From Mucor mucedo (Eukaryota; Mucoromycota; Mucoromycetes; Mucorales; Mucoraceae), in assembly GCF_025094135.1 (NCBI RefSeq), contig NW_026252286.1, positions 310,001 to 374,000 on the forward strand: a stretch of 64,000 bases of DNA, given 5' to 3'. The notes beneath the pieces were generated by a model. The model did not search any database. It had not been told where the DNA came from and saw only the letters and a list, made by a program, of their open reading frames with translations. Both the position numbers and the translations under genes were made by a program. Positions within the stretch are counted from its first letter, which is position 1, and the number at the start of each line of letters is the position of its first letter. Shown in pieces: positions 47,278 to 58,071 of this stretch.

Positions 47278-48555
47278 TTAATTCTTCACGGTTGCACTAG
47301 GATAAGCAGATTCGGCAGTTTGTTCAATGGTTTCAACTACAGAGTTCGATGGGGGAGGAGGGACAAATCCAGACTTTTTCTTCATTTGTACCAATTCAGC
47401 AGCAACCTGAACAAAATTGTCGATAGCTTCTGATGTAATTTGGTAATGGAATACAAGACGTGTGGTTGTACCGTTATTACTAAAGATCTTGATATTTTTT
47501 GCTTTGAGAGCATCTGCCAATTCAGCAATAGTGAGACCAGTGGGCTTAGTATCAATAAATAACATGTTGGTTTCAACAGGCAGGAGCAATTTCATTCCCA
47601 ATGCCTGAAGACTTTCTCCGAGTTTACGGGCGAGAGCGTGTGTCTCAGGCATGGTGGGGACAACTGTATTAATACAGTGTCGTGCAGCAACAGCTAACAT
47701 ACCAGCTTGTCTCCAACCACCACCCATCATCTTACGAATGTGGCGAGCACGAGTGATTAATTCCTTTGTTCCCGTGAGCATAGAACCGATTGGTGCACCA
47801 GCTCCCTTAGACAAACAAATCGAAATTGTATCAAAACATTTACCATATTCACTCAAAGGTGTCTTAGTAGCTTGACTAGCGTTCCAAAGACGGGCACCGT
47901 CAAGATGCATCTTTAAGTCATTGGCGCGAGCAACATCATGGATCTTCCGGATTTCTTCAATGGGCATGATTGTACCATTCATAGTGTTTTCAAGAGATAC
48001 GACTACGCATCATCCATTCAGTTTATATTTTCTTTATCATTAACATTTCAGTTCACATACCTCTAGTTATGGCACCGCATAAAGTGTCTCTGTTGATTTT
48101 GCTTTCAACTTCTTCGGCTGTCATATATGTACCCTTGGCAACAACAGGTACTACATTGGCCTGGGAATGGTAAGCGATACCACCACACTCATAATTAAAA
48201 ACATGAGAACGAGAGTCACATAAGACCGAATGAGGAGGTTGGAACAAGAGACATCTAAGACCGAGTTGGTTTGAGAGGGTACCACTAGTACAGAATAAGG
48301 CTGCTTCATGGCCCATCATGTCAGCAACATAGTCTTCGAGGGCTTTACAATCATCATCAGTCTAATTGTTCCAAAAGCGTTAGCATTTATAAATTTAGCG
48401 CGATATGTCAAAAAAAATACCTGATAGACGTCATCGCCACGGGTGGCAGCTTTCATGATATCAAACATCTCATCTGTAGGGATAGTTGCGGTATCACTAG
48501 TCAAATCGAAAATGAAAGGCTTTTCGGCGTGAACACTTGCGGTAAGAGGTGACAT
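47278..48555 (-). CDS. gly1: L-threonine aldolase (low specificity)
   Basis: PLP enzyme that cleaves threonine/allo-threonine to glycine and acetaldehyde. Exons 48555-48421, 48361-48061 and 48002-47278 give 386 aa, normal for the family. Motifs: DLTSDTATIPTDEM at the N-terminus, GDDVYQ|TDDD across intron 1, ALFCTSGTLSNQ, SHVFNYECGGIAYHS, R|VVSLENTMNGTIMP across intron 2, HLDGARLWNAS, and the PLP-binding lysine in SICLSKGAGAPIGSML. RKMMGGGWRQAGMLAVAA follows. The last ~35 residues (after VQMKKKSGF) form a Pro/Ser-rich extension ending ATVKN. Likely cytosolic; no targeting signal is visible. Confidence 0.95.
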
Positions 48556-49480
48556 TTATGGAAATAGAGATAAAAGTGGAAGAGATAAGGGAAAAAAAAA
48601 AAAAAGAAAGGAGACAAGAAAATATATTCGGGACTGGCGGGATTTAATATAAACAAAGCTTAATGGTCGTGACTAAGTTTCCCCAAAGGTTTCTTTTTTG
48701 AAAGAGAGTAGCCAATATTTGAAAAGTAAAATAGCGGAGAGTTTTCGCTAATGCATCATAATCAATTAGGATGAGCGACTGGCGCGCTATTGGAGAGGCT
48801 AGCCTAATCTTTTATAATCTTGATATCGTCTGGATTTTATCAAGGACAGAGAAATACTTGTGACAAGCTTGCAACATTCCATGTTACCTGTCATTGGTTA
48901 TTCGTCAACTCTTTCTATTATTTGGTATTAAGCCAGTCCTAACAAATATTTAGTAAGACTTTACAATACTTAATTTATGATCACAGAAATCAACAATGAA
49001 AATTTCTCTCCGCCCGTGATTTAAAAAAATGGAACACGGCCGAATCAATGGCTAGAAAGTAATAATCAAAAGCTAATTATAGTAAGATTGCTTCTCAAAC
49101 GCAGAAAAAAATTTTTTTTTCATTCTTGTGTTGAGGACCCAACAAGATTTGTTTATATGTATATTGCTTCTTTTTCTCACGATATTCGTACACAAGCTGT
49201 CGTGACACCATTCAAGAGTTGGGAAATCTATAACCCTGTGTGGGTTTATATCCCGCTTGACTGAATGGTTGGACTGACCATAATTCAAACTTGCACGGAC
49301 AAGTAACATTTTTCTTTCGGAAAATACGACTCGCTACATATAAATCAAGTTTTTTTTCTGTCTTCACAACAACCGGTAAATAGCCAGAAACTACTGTAGT
49401 TCAAACTCAAATTTGAAATAACTACATTGAGACACACAATGGCAACATCATATCACGTATAGCAACTATAAGAACCACAC

Positions 49481-49505
49481 GATATGTGTTTATAAACCAC
49501 ATATC
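49481..49505. repeat. 25-nt near-perfect palindrome
   Basis: GATATGTG and CACATATC arms of 8 nt flank TTTATAAAC, itself nearly self-complementary, so the whole 25 nt is almost a perfect inverted repeat. It could be a protein-binding site or chance in AT-rich DNA. Confidence 0.7.
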
Positions 49506-51688
49506 TATGACTATATGGTTAAGTAATGTACATATTGATGATTGATTAAGTTATATAAACGCCTAAAGAGGCCAGAAAACGTATTAAAGGGCCACCATCT
49601 CCAAATTTTATTCTCTAATATACCGCATCCTGTTAATACTTAACGGGTCTCTTGGGGACAGCCAGGGTGCACTTGGTCGTAATGTCGGATTATGATACCT
49701 TAATAGACACCAAGAGGTCGATATAACTTATCGTCTTGAACTAGATACAAATTTATCATAACCAACATATGTTAAACCAGTATGTGTGTGTTATAGCTTC
49801 CTTTCAGCTTCTCATTCGGACTTTTATAACTTACTATTTCTGCGTAAGATTAAGATCCAACGGACTCAAAGGCGAAAGGGTGATGATAGAGTTGTCAAAA
49901 TGAGTATAAATCGCTTAATATACATTTATTCGTGATTGTTACATTGTTTCTGATTGTATACCCTTGTTCCTAGGACTAAAAAACATCCAAATCACAGATC
50001 TTACGTCGCGACTACGTGGACTTTGTCTGTCCCTAAGAAAAACAAATATTCAATTGCAAGCATTTCACATTTTTAACTTTTGCAGACGATTAAATTTTGT
50101 CTCTCCTACCACCGAGGCTCATAATTAATTCATCTAAAGACTATGAATGGCTCATTTTGCTGTCATGCCAAATCAGATACGTACAAAATATATCAGTTTT
50201 TATGATTTTTAATAGAAGTGAGCTTTCTTGATAAGAACTATTGTTAATTATGATTTTGACAATTTTTTTGGATACAGCGTGTGTTCACTCAAATCAATTT
50301 TTTGTATATATAAATTTGATGGGTTCATTGTAAGTTCAATTCGAACACTTTTTAGTGTGCCTAAATGGGTCTTTATTAAATTAGAGGTTTGGCTTAATCA
50401 GTTCTCAGGACGAACTTTAAATTGTTCAATGATGTTGACAAGTTGACATAAAGGAACATCAATATATGCTTCAGTCATTTTCTGCGGGAGACTCTCTAAA
50501 CTCATTTAAGTTGATGACGCTCAATTTTAAGCTTAACTAGAGCCCATAATTGTTTAAATAAGACCAATTCGAGAGAAATATAATTAAATATTGTAATTTT
50601 TTTCGATAGTAAATGCATTGTGCCAAGTATAAAGTTAAATGAAATAAGCCGTTAAAAAACATCATTGAGAGCGAGAGTTAACTATTTAAACATTTTTTGT
50701 CATAATCGGGAGAGGTTATTTAAGGGAAATAAGAGAATATGGTATAAATATGTATGTGGCGTCTTTGGATCCGGCGTAAGGGAGAATCGAGTTTACCGCT
50801 GACGTTTTGCATCATTTTTCAAATGTCACGATGCAATTCAACGAGTCTTCCGCCTTTGCAGTTTCAACGTCAAGTCAATCGGGCCACTATTAGCACGAAC
50901 TTGACAACATTCGTAAGTCTGTCTTAGAACTAACTGAAGCGTCAATAGAATCGGTTACAACTATTTGAGGTAACAGCTTTGTTATATTTAAACCTCCCCA
51001 AAATTCTCATTTTAAAGATCGAACTCGTTCGTATTATTTAATGGCGAGTTCAATGCTCGATTTTTTTTAACACAAACTGCAAAATAAAGCATTAAACGAA
51101 TAGGAAAGATTTTTATAAAAAACGAGGAAATGAAAAGTAAGAAAACGTTTACATCCATGATGATATAAGTGCTTGTTTGATCAATCAATTTCTATAATCC
51201 TTCGTTTTAAACAACGAGTAGTTGCGTTAGATACAGCCATTATACACGTACCGAATCGTTATTGCAGGTGTCCGATACAACGTGAGCAGTATGAATATAT
51301 ATTTTGTCCGTGCACCGTGTGTAAGTAGTGTGAACAGTATCTAGTTAACTTTTTTAGCGAAAGTTTGTATTTATGAGTCTACATAATAGCTTTGTCCAAC
51401 GCTAAAAAATTTAAGGGCTTTGAATAAGGCTCAGTTACTGAAGTTGAAAAAAAAAAAAAACTGATGTTCGTATCCGGAAAAGGAAATACTCCCTGGTGCG
51501 AACTAACGTGTTTGTATTCCAACGAATATGCACAAGAAAAGATTTTCATGTTGATGGACATCAATAAAAAATAGCGCGATCAAAGTCAGTGATTTTCAAA
51601 TTGCATTTGATCGACAGCGGTATATACCGGGTAAACAGAAGAATTACCACGACCTTAACCTCTTCATTGAGAGTTAGCGAAGCACCAT

Positions 51689-51692
<4 letters not shown>

Positions 51693-51745
<53 letters not shown>
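51693..51745. repeat. Poly-A tract, 53 nt
   Basis: Longest homopolymer of the window, uninterrupted on the plus strand, in gene-free DNA. Confidence 0.95.
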
Positions 51746-51747
<2 letters not shown>

Positions 51748-52595
51748 ACGCGGAGTTGGCTTGGTTAGTTCCGAAATATTTTTTTAATGCGTTCGGTCTC
51801 AGAGTTCAGTCATGTTATTGTTACATACGTATGTTTGGGGCTTTGATTCTTGAATTTACAGTATACCATGATCGTTTACACCAAGCATTCGGTATATATC
51901 ACAGCAAATCCCATTTCTCAGCCACAAGTGTCCGTATCACGTAAAAGCTTTACAAAGTTTTATTATAGTTATACTCGTAAAATGCATACTTTTGCATTTG
52001 CAATGGACTATTATCCAGTTAATCAAGGGAGGGTTCTAACTCTTACTTTAATGGCTAATATATTTGGCAATTCACAAATTCTGTATGTCTGTTAATTAGT
52101 TATGCCTACATAGAACCATGGGAATGTGATATCATTTTTTTGTTTCGAAGATAAAATCTTTACCGGGTATAAACACATATTAACTTGCAGTTTTTTATAA
52201 TCCCACTACATGTGTGTCTTACACGAGAACAGATTGAACAAGAATTATACAGACTTTAGTAGACTATACTCTATATTCTTGTAATTGCAAAAAATCCACT
52301 CTGGCTTGCATTGACTCTCTGTTCGACTGACAGTTGTAATTGGGATATTAAACCGGAGCCATCTTTTTTGTTGTTTTTGGCACGTTTTAATCAAGAGGGT
52401 ACACAGAATTACCAAGATATTGCTTGATACACAATTTATGTCCGCTAATAAATTGTTCGGAACGCGTTAACAGATTTAGAATTTCCATTTCCTCGAAACT
52501 GTCAATTACAATCACTAGTTAATATTGACAAGCATCCCATAAGAAATATTGACATATCAAGATCGAGTGAAAGTTTATTGTACAACTGTAATTGC

Positions 52596-52618
52596 AAAAA
52601 AAAAAAAAAAAAAAAAAA
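52596..52618. repeat. Poly-A tract, 23 nt
   Basis: Uninterrupted A run directly after the second copy of the TGTAATTGC motif, about 390 nt upstream of the secreted orphan gene. Confidence 0.95.
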
Positions 52619-53005
52619 GTTGCGAATCCAAATAGGAAATACTTTGTGTGTTAAATGTAACTGAACTTCCGAAATCAAATTTGAAAACGAGCAGGAAAGA
52701 TGTCATGACAAAATTGTATACATTTTACTAACTTAAGCCAGAGGTACTAATATAATATCGATGGCAGACCTGTATTTTTTGTAGACTCTTGTCAATGAAA
52801 CCAAATTTTGGTTGTTCGATAGCTCACAAACAAAAACGTTTGTCTAAAAATAATATTGATTCGTCCTAAAAAAAAAAAACGGTTCGCAAAATAGCGGAGT
52901 AATTGATCATCGTCGTACATGCCCTCCCAACAATTCATTATAAAGACATAAAATATCTTTGCATGGCTTGACTCCTCTTTTCTTCTCTTCTTACTTATAT
53001 TTGCA

Positions 53006-53754
53006 ATGATCTCTTTATTGTCACCCTCTATCATTCTTTTTGTGTGGTTCTTCATCTCATGCTCATTTGCAGCACCCGTTCAACAGTATACCTATCAAAT
53101 AACAATAAGGGAAGGGCCTTCTATTACAAAGATTCCATCTGGCGCTTATCTTGAAAACTATAATCTAGCTGATAGTTTAGACAGTTACTACAGCAGAATT
53201 TCAGAAAAAGTTTTGGATAATACTATTAGCGAAATTATGGAGGCAGCACCAGAATCATATTTAATTATTCATGAACTCCAATTAATTGGCAAAGGTAACT
53301 ACACTAGTGTTGTTTTGGGTTAATTATATTAGCTGACTATTAAATAGATTATTGTCGAAGTCAACTGGAGAACCTTTTGGAAGTGCTTGAACATAACTTG
53401 AATCACAAAGTAAGAAATAGCATATTGTCTTCGATTCGACCACTGGTGGATGGAATTGCTGATAAGAGGGCCGACTTGATCGAACTGAATACTGTTATGA
53501 GTCAACAACTTGGCTCTATTTTAAGCGCAAAAGCAGTTGCATCAAATATTATAAGACAGATCTATCAAGAGGATAAAAATAGTTATATTGTTCAATTTTG
53601 GAAACTACACTCTGACAAAATATGGGCTGAGACAGTGCATCATGAGTTGAACGAATTTATCGCTCTGGAAGCCTGGTTACACTCGTGGCTGATGGATTTT
53701 GAATATATTTTCAAGGAAGCATTCGACACACAAGTTTCAACCTTAATTTTATAA
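53006..53754 (+). CDS. Secreted alpha-helical protein, unknown family
   Basis: Exons 53006-53294 and 53348-53754 give 231 aa. A signal peptide is clear: a hydrophobic stretch in the first ~22 residues (SIILFVWFFISCSFA) followed by a likely cleavage before APVQQY. The mature part is short and mostly helical (SLDSYYSRISEKVLDNTISEIMEA, LENLLEVLEHNLNHKVRNSIL, LHSWLMDFEYIFKEAF), with a single cysteine (YCRSQ). No motif of a known family is recognised. The stop lies only 52 nt before the atg10 ATG on the same strand. It may be a lineage-specific cell-surface or secreted protein; no function is assigned. Confidence 0.65.
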
Positions 53755-53806
53755 AGTTCCCCTTTTGTACATACCCCCTCCTAATCTATTTGTATTTAAT
53801 AAAACC

Positions 53807-54517
53807 ATGGCATTGTCTTCCTACTTCTCAACCAGAACAGAATTCGAATCTTGCTTACAAAATTTTTATGAAGAAACTGAGACGTCTCTTTTTAAGGGAA
53901 CGCAATGGACATGGGAGACACAACCAATAGTAAATGAAATGACGAAAGTTGCTCGAACCATTTATAACTTTTTTTTTTTTGCTTAGCTAAAACATGCCTA
54001 TATAAAAAGAAAGTCTTTTATTGTATCAAACACAAGACCAAAACCACCACCCCTAGAAGAAGATTTGTTGGTCGTTGAAGAACTTGACCCAGCAGCTGTT
54101 GAAATTGCTCATTCTGTAATGATTCAGCTAGAGCATCACGTTGTGTATTCCACCAGTTACCAGGTGCCAGTACTATATTTCAGAGCTTTATATGAAGGTA
54201 TACAAATAATGAAAACAAAATACAAATGTTATTTTAAAATTATATTCCTTATCATAGATGGGACACCTCTTTCATTACAGGAAGTTTATCAGCAAGTAGT
54301 GCCTGACATGTATCATGACCAAGTGATTATAACACAAACAGAACACCCTTTACTGGGCACGCCATTTTGGTTTATTCATCCATGTGATACACGAAAATTA
54401 ATGAACACTATTCAATTTGAATATAGAAACTATATAAAAACCTGGTTATCGTTCAATGGACCTGTTGTACGCTGCCAGATTCCAAAAGAACTGTTTGGAA
54501 CAGTTATGGATGAGTAA
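53807..54517 (+). CDS. atg10: Autophagy E2-like enzyme Atg10
   Basis: E2-like enzyme that conjugates Atg12 to Atg5. Exons 53807-53947, 53987-54197 and 54258-54517 give 203 aa, typical for Atg10. Motifs: N-terminal helix (FESCLQNFYEETE), WTWE, the central strand block HHVVYSTSYQVPVLYFRAL, DGTPLSLQEV across intron 2, and EHPLLGTPFWFIHPCDT, where the Cys of HPC is the catalytic thioester residue. The first intron is only 39 nt and uses a weak donor (GTTGCT); it is needed to keep the frame and joins VNEMTK to LKHAYIKRKSF. Start context ACCATGG is strong. The promoter must lie within or overlap the preceding secreted-protein gene. Confidence 0.9.
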
Positions 54518-54790
54518 AACTCCGAATTCACTTATGCAGATGTTTATTGAATGAGCAATGATTGAAAAGCATGCTGAGTGGTAAAAAATAAAAAGGGAAT
54601 ATTTGATCTTTGCTTCGCCTCCTACCCATCACTGCTCTCTTGACTTTTAAGAATACGCACAACGAGATGCCCTTTTTAAGATTGGCACTAGCGGCACCCA
54701 TACCCCCAACCCATATCTATAAAATGCGGACTTGATTTTTTTTTGGCCACGAAGCAACCTTCTTTTGTTTTTTCCCTTTTTTCTTTTGTA

Positions 54791-55279
54791 ATGACCACAA
54801 CTAATACAACAAAGTGGTGGTGGAATAAAAAACCCAGCCCAAAACAGATATCTACGGATCAAAAGAGTGTAGCATCTTCTATTAATGGGGCAGACGAAGA
54901 TGCTTCCATGTTTTCGCTTTATTCGTACAGCGAATCTTTGCATACTCCTTCCACTATCAACGCATCATCATCTATTCGTGCCCAACATACTAAATCTGAA
55001 TATTCTGGTAACTTTTCTGACATAGAATCCAATGCATCTATACTTAGTAAACCGTGGATATCCAGAAATATGATTGACAATAAGTCCAATAAGGATAGTG
55101 TCCCCGACGACGATGATGATGATAACTCAGTTGGCTCAGATGAGCAATACTCCTACTCATTACCCGTGAGTAACACTTATAGTGCAGAGGATTTACCTGA
55201 TATTAATCCTAAAAGAAGAGGAAGTTTGGTGGAATACATTGTTAATAAGCCTTTACATGGGAAGTTGAAGGTAAAGTAA
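54791..55279 (+). CDS. Small Ser/Asp-rich protein, unknown
   Basis: Frame of 162 aa from the ATG at 54791. Begins MTTTNTTKWWWNKKPSPK, continues Ser/Asn-rich (YSYSESLHTPSTINASSSI), has an acidic run of aspartates (VPDDDDDDNSVGSDEQY), and ends RRGSLVEYIVNKPLHGKLK. No domain is recognised. The last codons before the stop read AAG|GTAAAGTAAG, so an intron donor and a further exon are possible, but I cannot identify an acceptor with convincing coding sequence downstream. The RRGSL motif is a fair PKA-type site. Treated as a probable lineage-specific gene. Confidence 0.55.
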   Translation: MTTTNTTKWWWNKKPSPKQISTDQKSVASSINGADEDASMFSLYSYSESLHTPSTINASSSIRAQHTKSEYSGNFSDIESNASILSKPWISRNMIDNKSNKDSVPDDDDDDNSVGSDEQYSYSLPVSNTYSAEDLPDINPKRRGSLVEYIVNKPLHGKLKVK

Positions 55280-56086
55280 GATTCGTATTATTATGCAATG
55301 GAAATCTTATCAACAACAAAAATAGGCAGGCCTAGGAAAGCTAGTAGGACGTAACCAGAAAGATGAGTTCCCTTGCTATGCTGACAATAACAGGAGAAGA
55401 AGTTGTGGATAACTCTTGTGCGCCTTTTTTTTTTACATGATACCAATAAATAATAAATAAAATACGCTGTGATGCAGTTCGATCTAAACAATAAGGCAGC
55501 AAAATCATCACATGATATGGCTAAAATGACATGTCTCTATTTGTCATCAAACCACTTTAGAAAATATATACAGTTAAACGGACTAAAAGTGATAGAAGAT
55601 GTGTCATATGGAAATGAAACTTGAGTACCAACCACTTTTACATTTTATTTTATAGATGGCTTCGTGGGTATAAACTGATACTATATATACGATTGGAAAA
55701 TGTGTTTAAACAACTCTTTACTTATACATACCACTATATGTGCATCAAAAGATTCTAATTCAATATACATACACATATGTTGAATAATATGTGTTGCAAA
55801 AGCAATAGGAAGAAGAAAGCGATGCCTTACATTAGGTCTGCCGGGATTTGAGGGCATTTCAAATTCCGTCAAAAACTGCCCCTAAGGCACAGAAGCCAGT
55901 AGGAGTTCATTCATCCACCTCTCTTTTTCATACTAGGTAAATACATCAAAAAAAAAAAAAGCATCCATCCATGTCTAAAAATCGAGAACTAACAAGCATC
56001 CTTCTATAATCACCATATCATTTAATCCACCATCATCAAATCATCACTATTTACACCGTCCATTTATGATTTGAATAGATATTATT
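55280..56086. other. Upstream region of rps5
   Basis: 807 nt with short frames but no supported gene. The segment just before the rps5 ATG is rich in CATCA/ATCAC repeats and pyrimidines, as often seen in the 5' leaders of ribosomal protein genes; a 5' UTR intron cannot be excluded. Confidence 0.5.
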
Positions 56087-56864
56087 ATGGTCGCTTTAGG
56101 TTTGCCTGCTGACGTTAGTGCCTCTGCCGATGGTACCCGTAGATTGTTCAACAAGTGGTCTTATGAGGATGTTGAAGTTAAGGACATCTCTCTCCAAGAT
56201 TACATTCAAATCCGTCAACAAGTCTACTTGCCTCACACTGCTGGTCGTTTCGCTGTCAAGCGTTTCCGTAAGGCTCAGGTAAGTTTATCGAAATTAAAAA
56301 TGTAAATCTCCCTCGCGAAAAGTGTGTTTACGTCTTCTATCGATATTTTCCGCAATATCAATTTTTTTACCTGTAGTGTCCCATTGTTGAACGTTTAACC
56401 AATGCTTTGATGATGACTGGTCGTAACAACGGTAAGAAGTTGATGGCCGCTCGTATTGTTCAACATGCCTTCGAGATTGTTCACTTGTTGACTGATGCCA
56501 ACCCTCTTCAAATCCTTGTTGACTCCATCATCAACTGTGGTCCCCGTGAAGATTCTACTCGTATCGGTTCTCAAGGTACTGTCCGTCGTCAAGCTGTCGA
56601 TGTCTCTCCTCTTCGTCGTGTCAACCAAGCCATCTCCTTGTTGACCACTGGTTGTCGTGAGTCTGCTTTCCGTAACGTCAAGACCGTTGCTGAATGTCTC
56701 GCTGATGAGTTGATTAACGCTGCCAAGGGTTCTGCTAACTCTTATGCCATTAAGAAGAAGGATGAACTTGAACGTGTTGCCAAGTGTAAGTGAATTCATA
56801 TTTTTATTATCTGTATGTTCAATTGTCATTAATTCTCTATTTTTTTTTAATAGCTAACCGTTAA
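56087..56864 (+). CDS. rps5: 40S ribosomal protein S5 (uS7)
   Basis: Small-subunit protein at the mRNA exit side of the E site. Exons 56087-56278, 56377-56785 and 56854-56864 give 203 aa, matching eukaryotic S5. Visible blocks: LFNKWSYEDVEVKDISLQDYI, RFAVKRFRKAQ|CPIVERLTNALMM, NPLQILVDSIINCGPREDSTRIG, RRQAVDVSPLRRVNQAI, and the end KKKDELERVAKSNR, whose last three residues come from an 11-nt terminal exon. Codon use is strongly biased (CGT, GGT, AAG, GTC, TCT/TCC) unlike its neighbours, as expected for a very highly expressed gene. Confidence 0.97.
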
Positions 56865-57099
56865 ATTGTGTCATTCTACAATTTTATCTGGCTTATGGAG
56901 AGACATTATATACACCCTTTATTTTGATTGATGAAATAAATAGCTACCAAAAATTAATGAAAACCTTGTAAATAACTTAAATAATGCTTTCATGTAAACG
57001 AAAAATATCCGTGTAACGCGAAATTAAAACAATAAGAATTAAGCAGATTTTAGGGGGATAAATGTATTTTATTATTTACTTTAAGAAAAAAGAAACAAT

Positions 57100-57854
57100 T
57101 TAAGCCTTGACAGCATACTTGCGAAGAGGGAAATGGGCCAACTTCTTTTGCTCACGGACAGTCTTCTTGGACTTCTCGAAAGGAGTCAAAGCTCTACGCA
57201 TAGCACGGGTCTTCTTGACACGGAGATCAAGAGGAGTGAAAGCCTTCTTTTGGTAGAAAAGACGGAGTTGTTCACGTTGAGTTTGGTTGATGACAGTCAA
57301 AACACGAGCAACGTTCTTACGGGCCTCACCACTAATTATCTCTTATTAATAAACTTTTATTCCAATCCTTCCTCGTCTAAAATTGTACTTACACTTCTTG
57401 AGACTTACCACCAGCGACCTTTTGGACGCGGATGTTAGCAAGTTGTTGCTTTTGCTCATCAAGAATCTTGACAAGCTCAGCCTTGTTCTTGTTACGGAGT
57501 TCGAAAGCCTTAACCTAGAAGAAGAGGAAGCAAAAAAAAAAAAAAGATACGCACATCGTTAATACATGCTACACACTAAGAAAAGAAAACACCCTCAATC
57601 CATCGCATTCTAATGTCAGAGAGAAGATATCAATTCTGGATGTCGAAGTGAGGACAGCTTTTCCGAGTTTATGTTAAAATTGACTGAATTGGAAAAAAAA
57701 GGTCCAACATTGCTGTTCGTATTTTTTTATTTTATTTTTTTGTTCTAAAGTTGAGCTGAATGATTCTAAAGGATTTGATTTTTATCTCTCTTCTCTGATC
57801 ATTTTTTGTCGAAGCGAGTGGATGGATGGATGTATCTATTTTATCTCTTACCAT
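57100..57854 (-). CDS. rpl35: 60S ribosomal protein L35 (uL29)
   Basis: Large-subunit protein at the polypeptide exit tunnel. The coding sequence is ATG alone at 57854-57852, then 57514-57393 and 57331-57100, giving 118 aa. Core motifs: VKAFELRNKNKAELVKILDEQ, ARVLTVINQTQREQLRLFY, TPLDLRVKKTRAMRRALT, and a C-terminal PLRKYAVKA. The start codon stands alone as an exon, directly followed by GTAAGAG and a 337-nt intron, much longer than other introns of the window; no other start is available because exon 2 begins in frame with VKAFELR and no Met. Codon bias is strong as in rps5. The two ribosomal protein genes are convergent. Confidence 0.95.
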
Positions 57855-58071
57855 TGGTAACACCGGAGTAATAGAGGGAAAGATCGTTATGGCTTGTCAA
57901 CAGGTCAGAATTTGTTATCGATGTTTCCCGGAGAGGTAAATTATTTTAAATCCCGATATATCTTACTGTGTGTAAGTGGATTGATTTTTATTAAAAGGGA
58001 ATTATTTGTATTGAGGTAAAGGGTATACAGTCGATTGGTGATTATTGTCTAAATATATAGCAGTATATGAA

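Larger units (their letters stand above)
48556..53005. other. Gene-poor region, 4.4 kb
   Basis: Largest gene-free stretch of the window. It holds the 53-nt A tract (51693-51745), a 23-nt A tract (52596-52618), a 25-nt near-palindrome (49481-49505) and a 14-nt motif TGTAATTGCAAAAA repeated about 300 nt apart near 52280 and 52587. Short frames (49073-49309 minus, 51756-52095 plus) have no family motif. An exon-like ATG frame at 50823-50913 ends at a GTAAGT donor but has no partner exon that I can identify. No transposase or LTR was recognised. Confidence 0.55.

Noticed and set aside
50823..50913. Exon-like ATG frame ending at a GTAAGT donor
   Set aside because: No downstream exon in a matching frame could be found, and the donor is followed closely by a stop.
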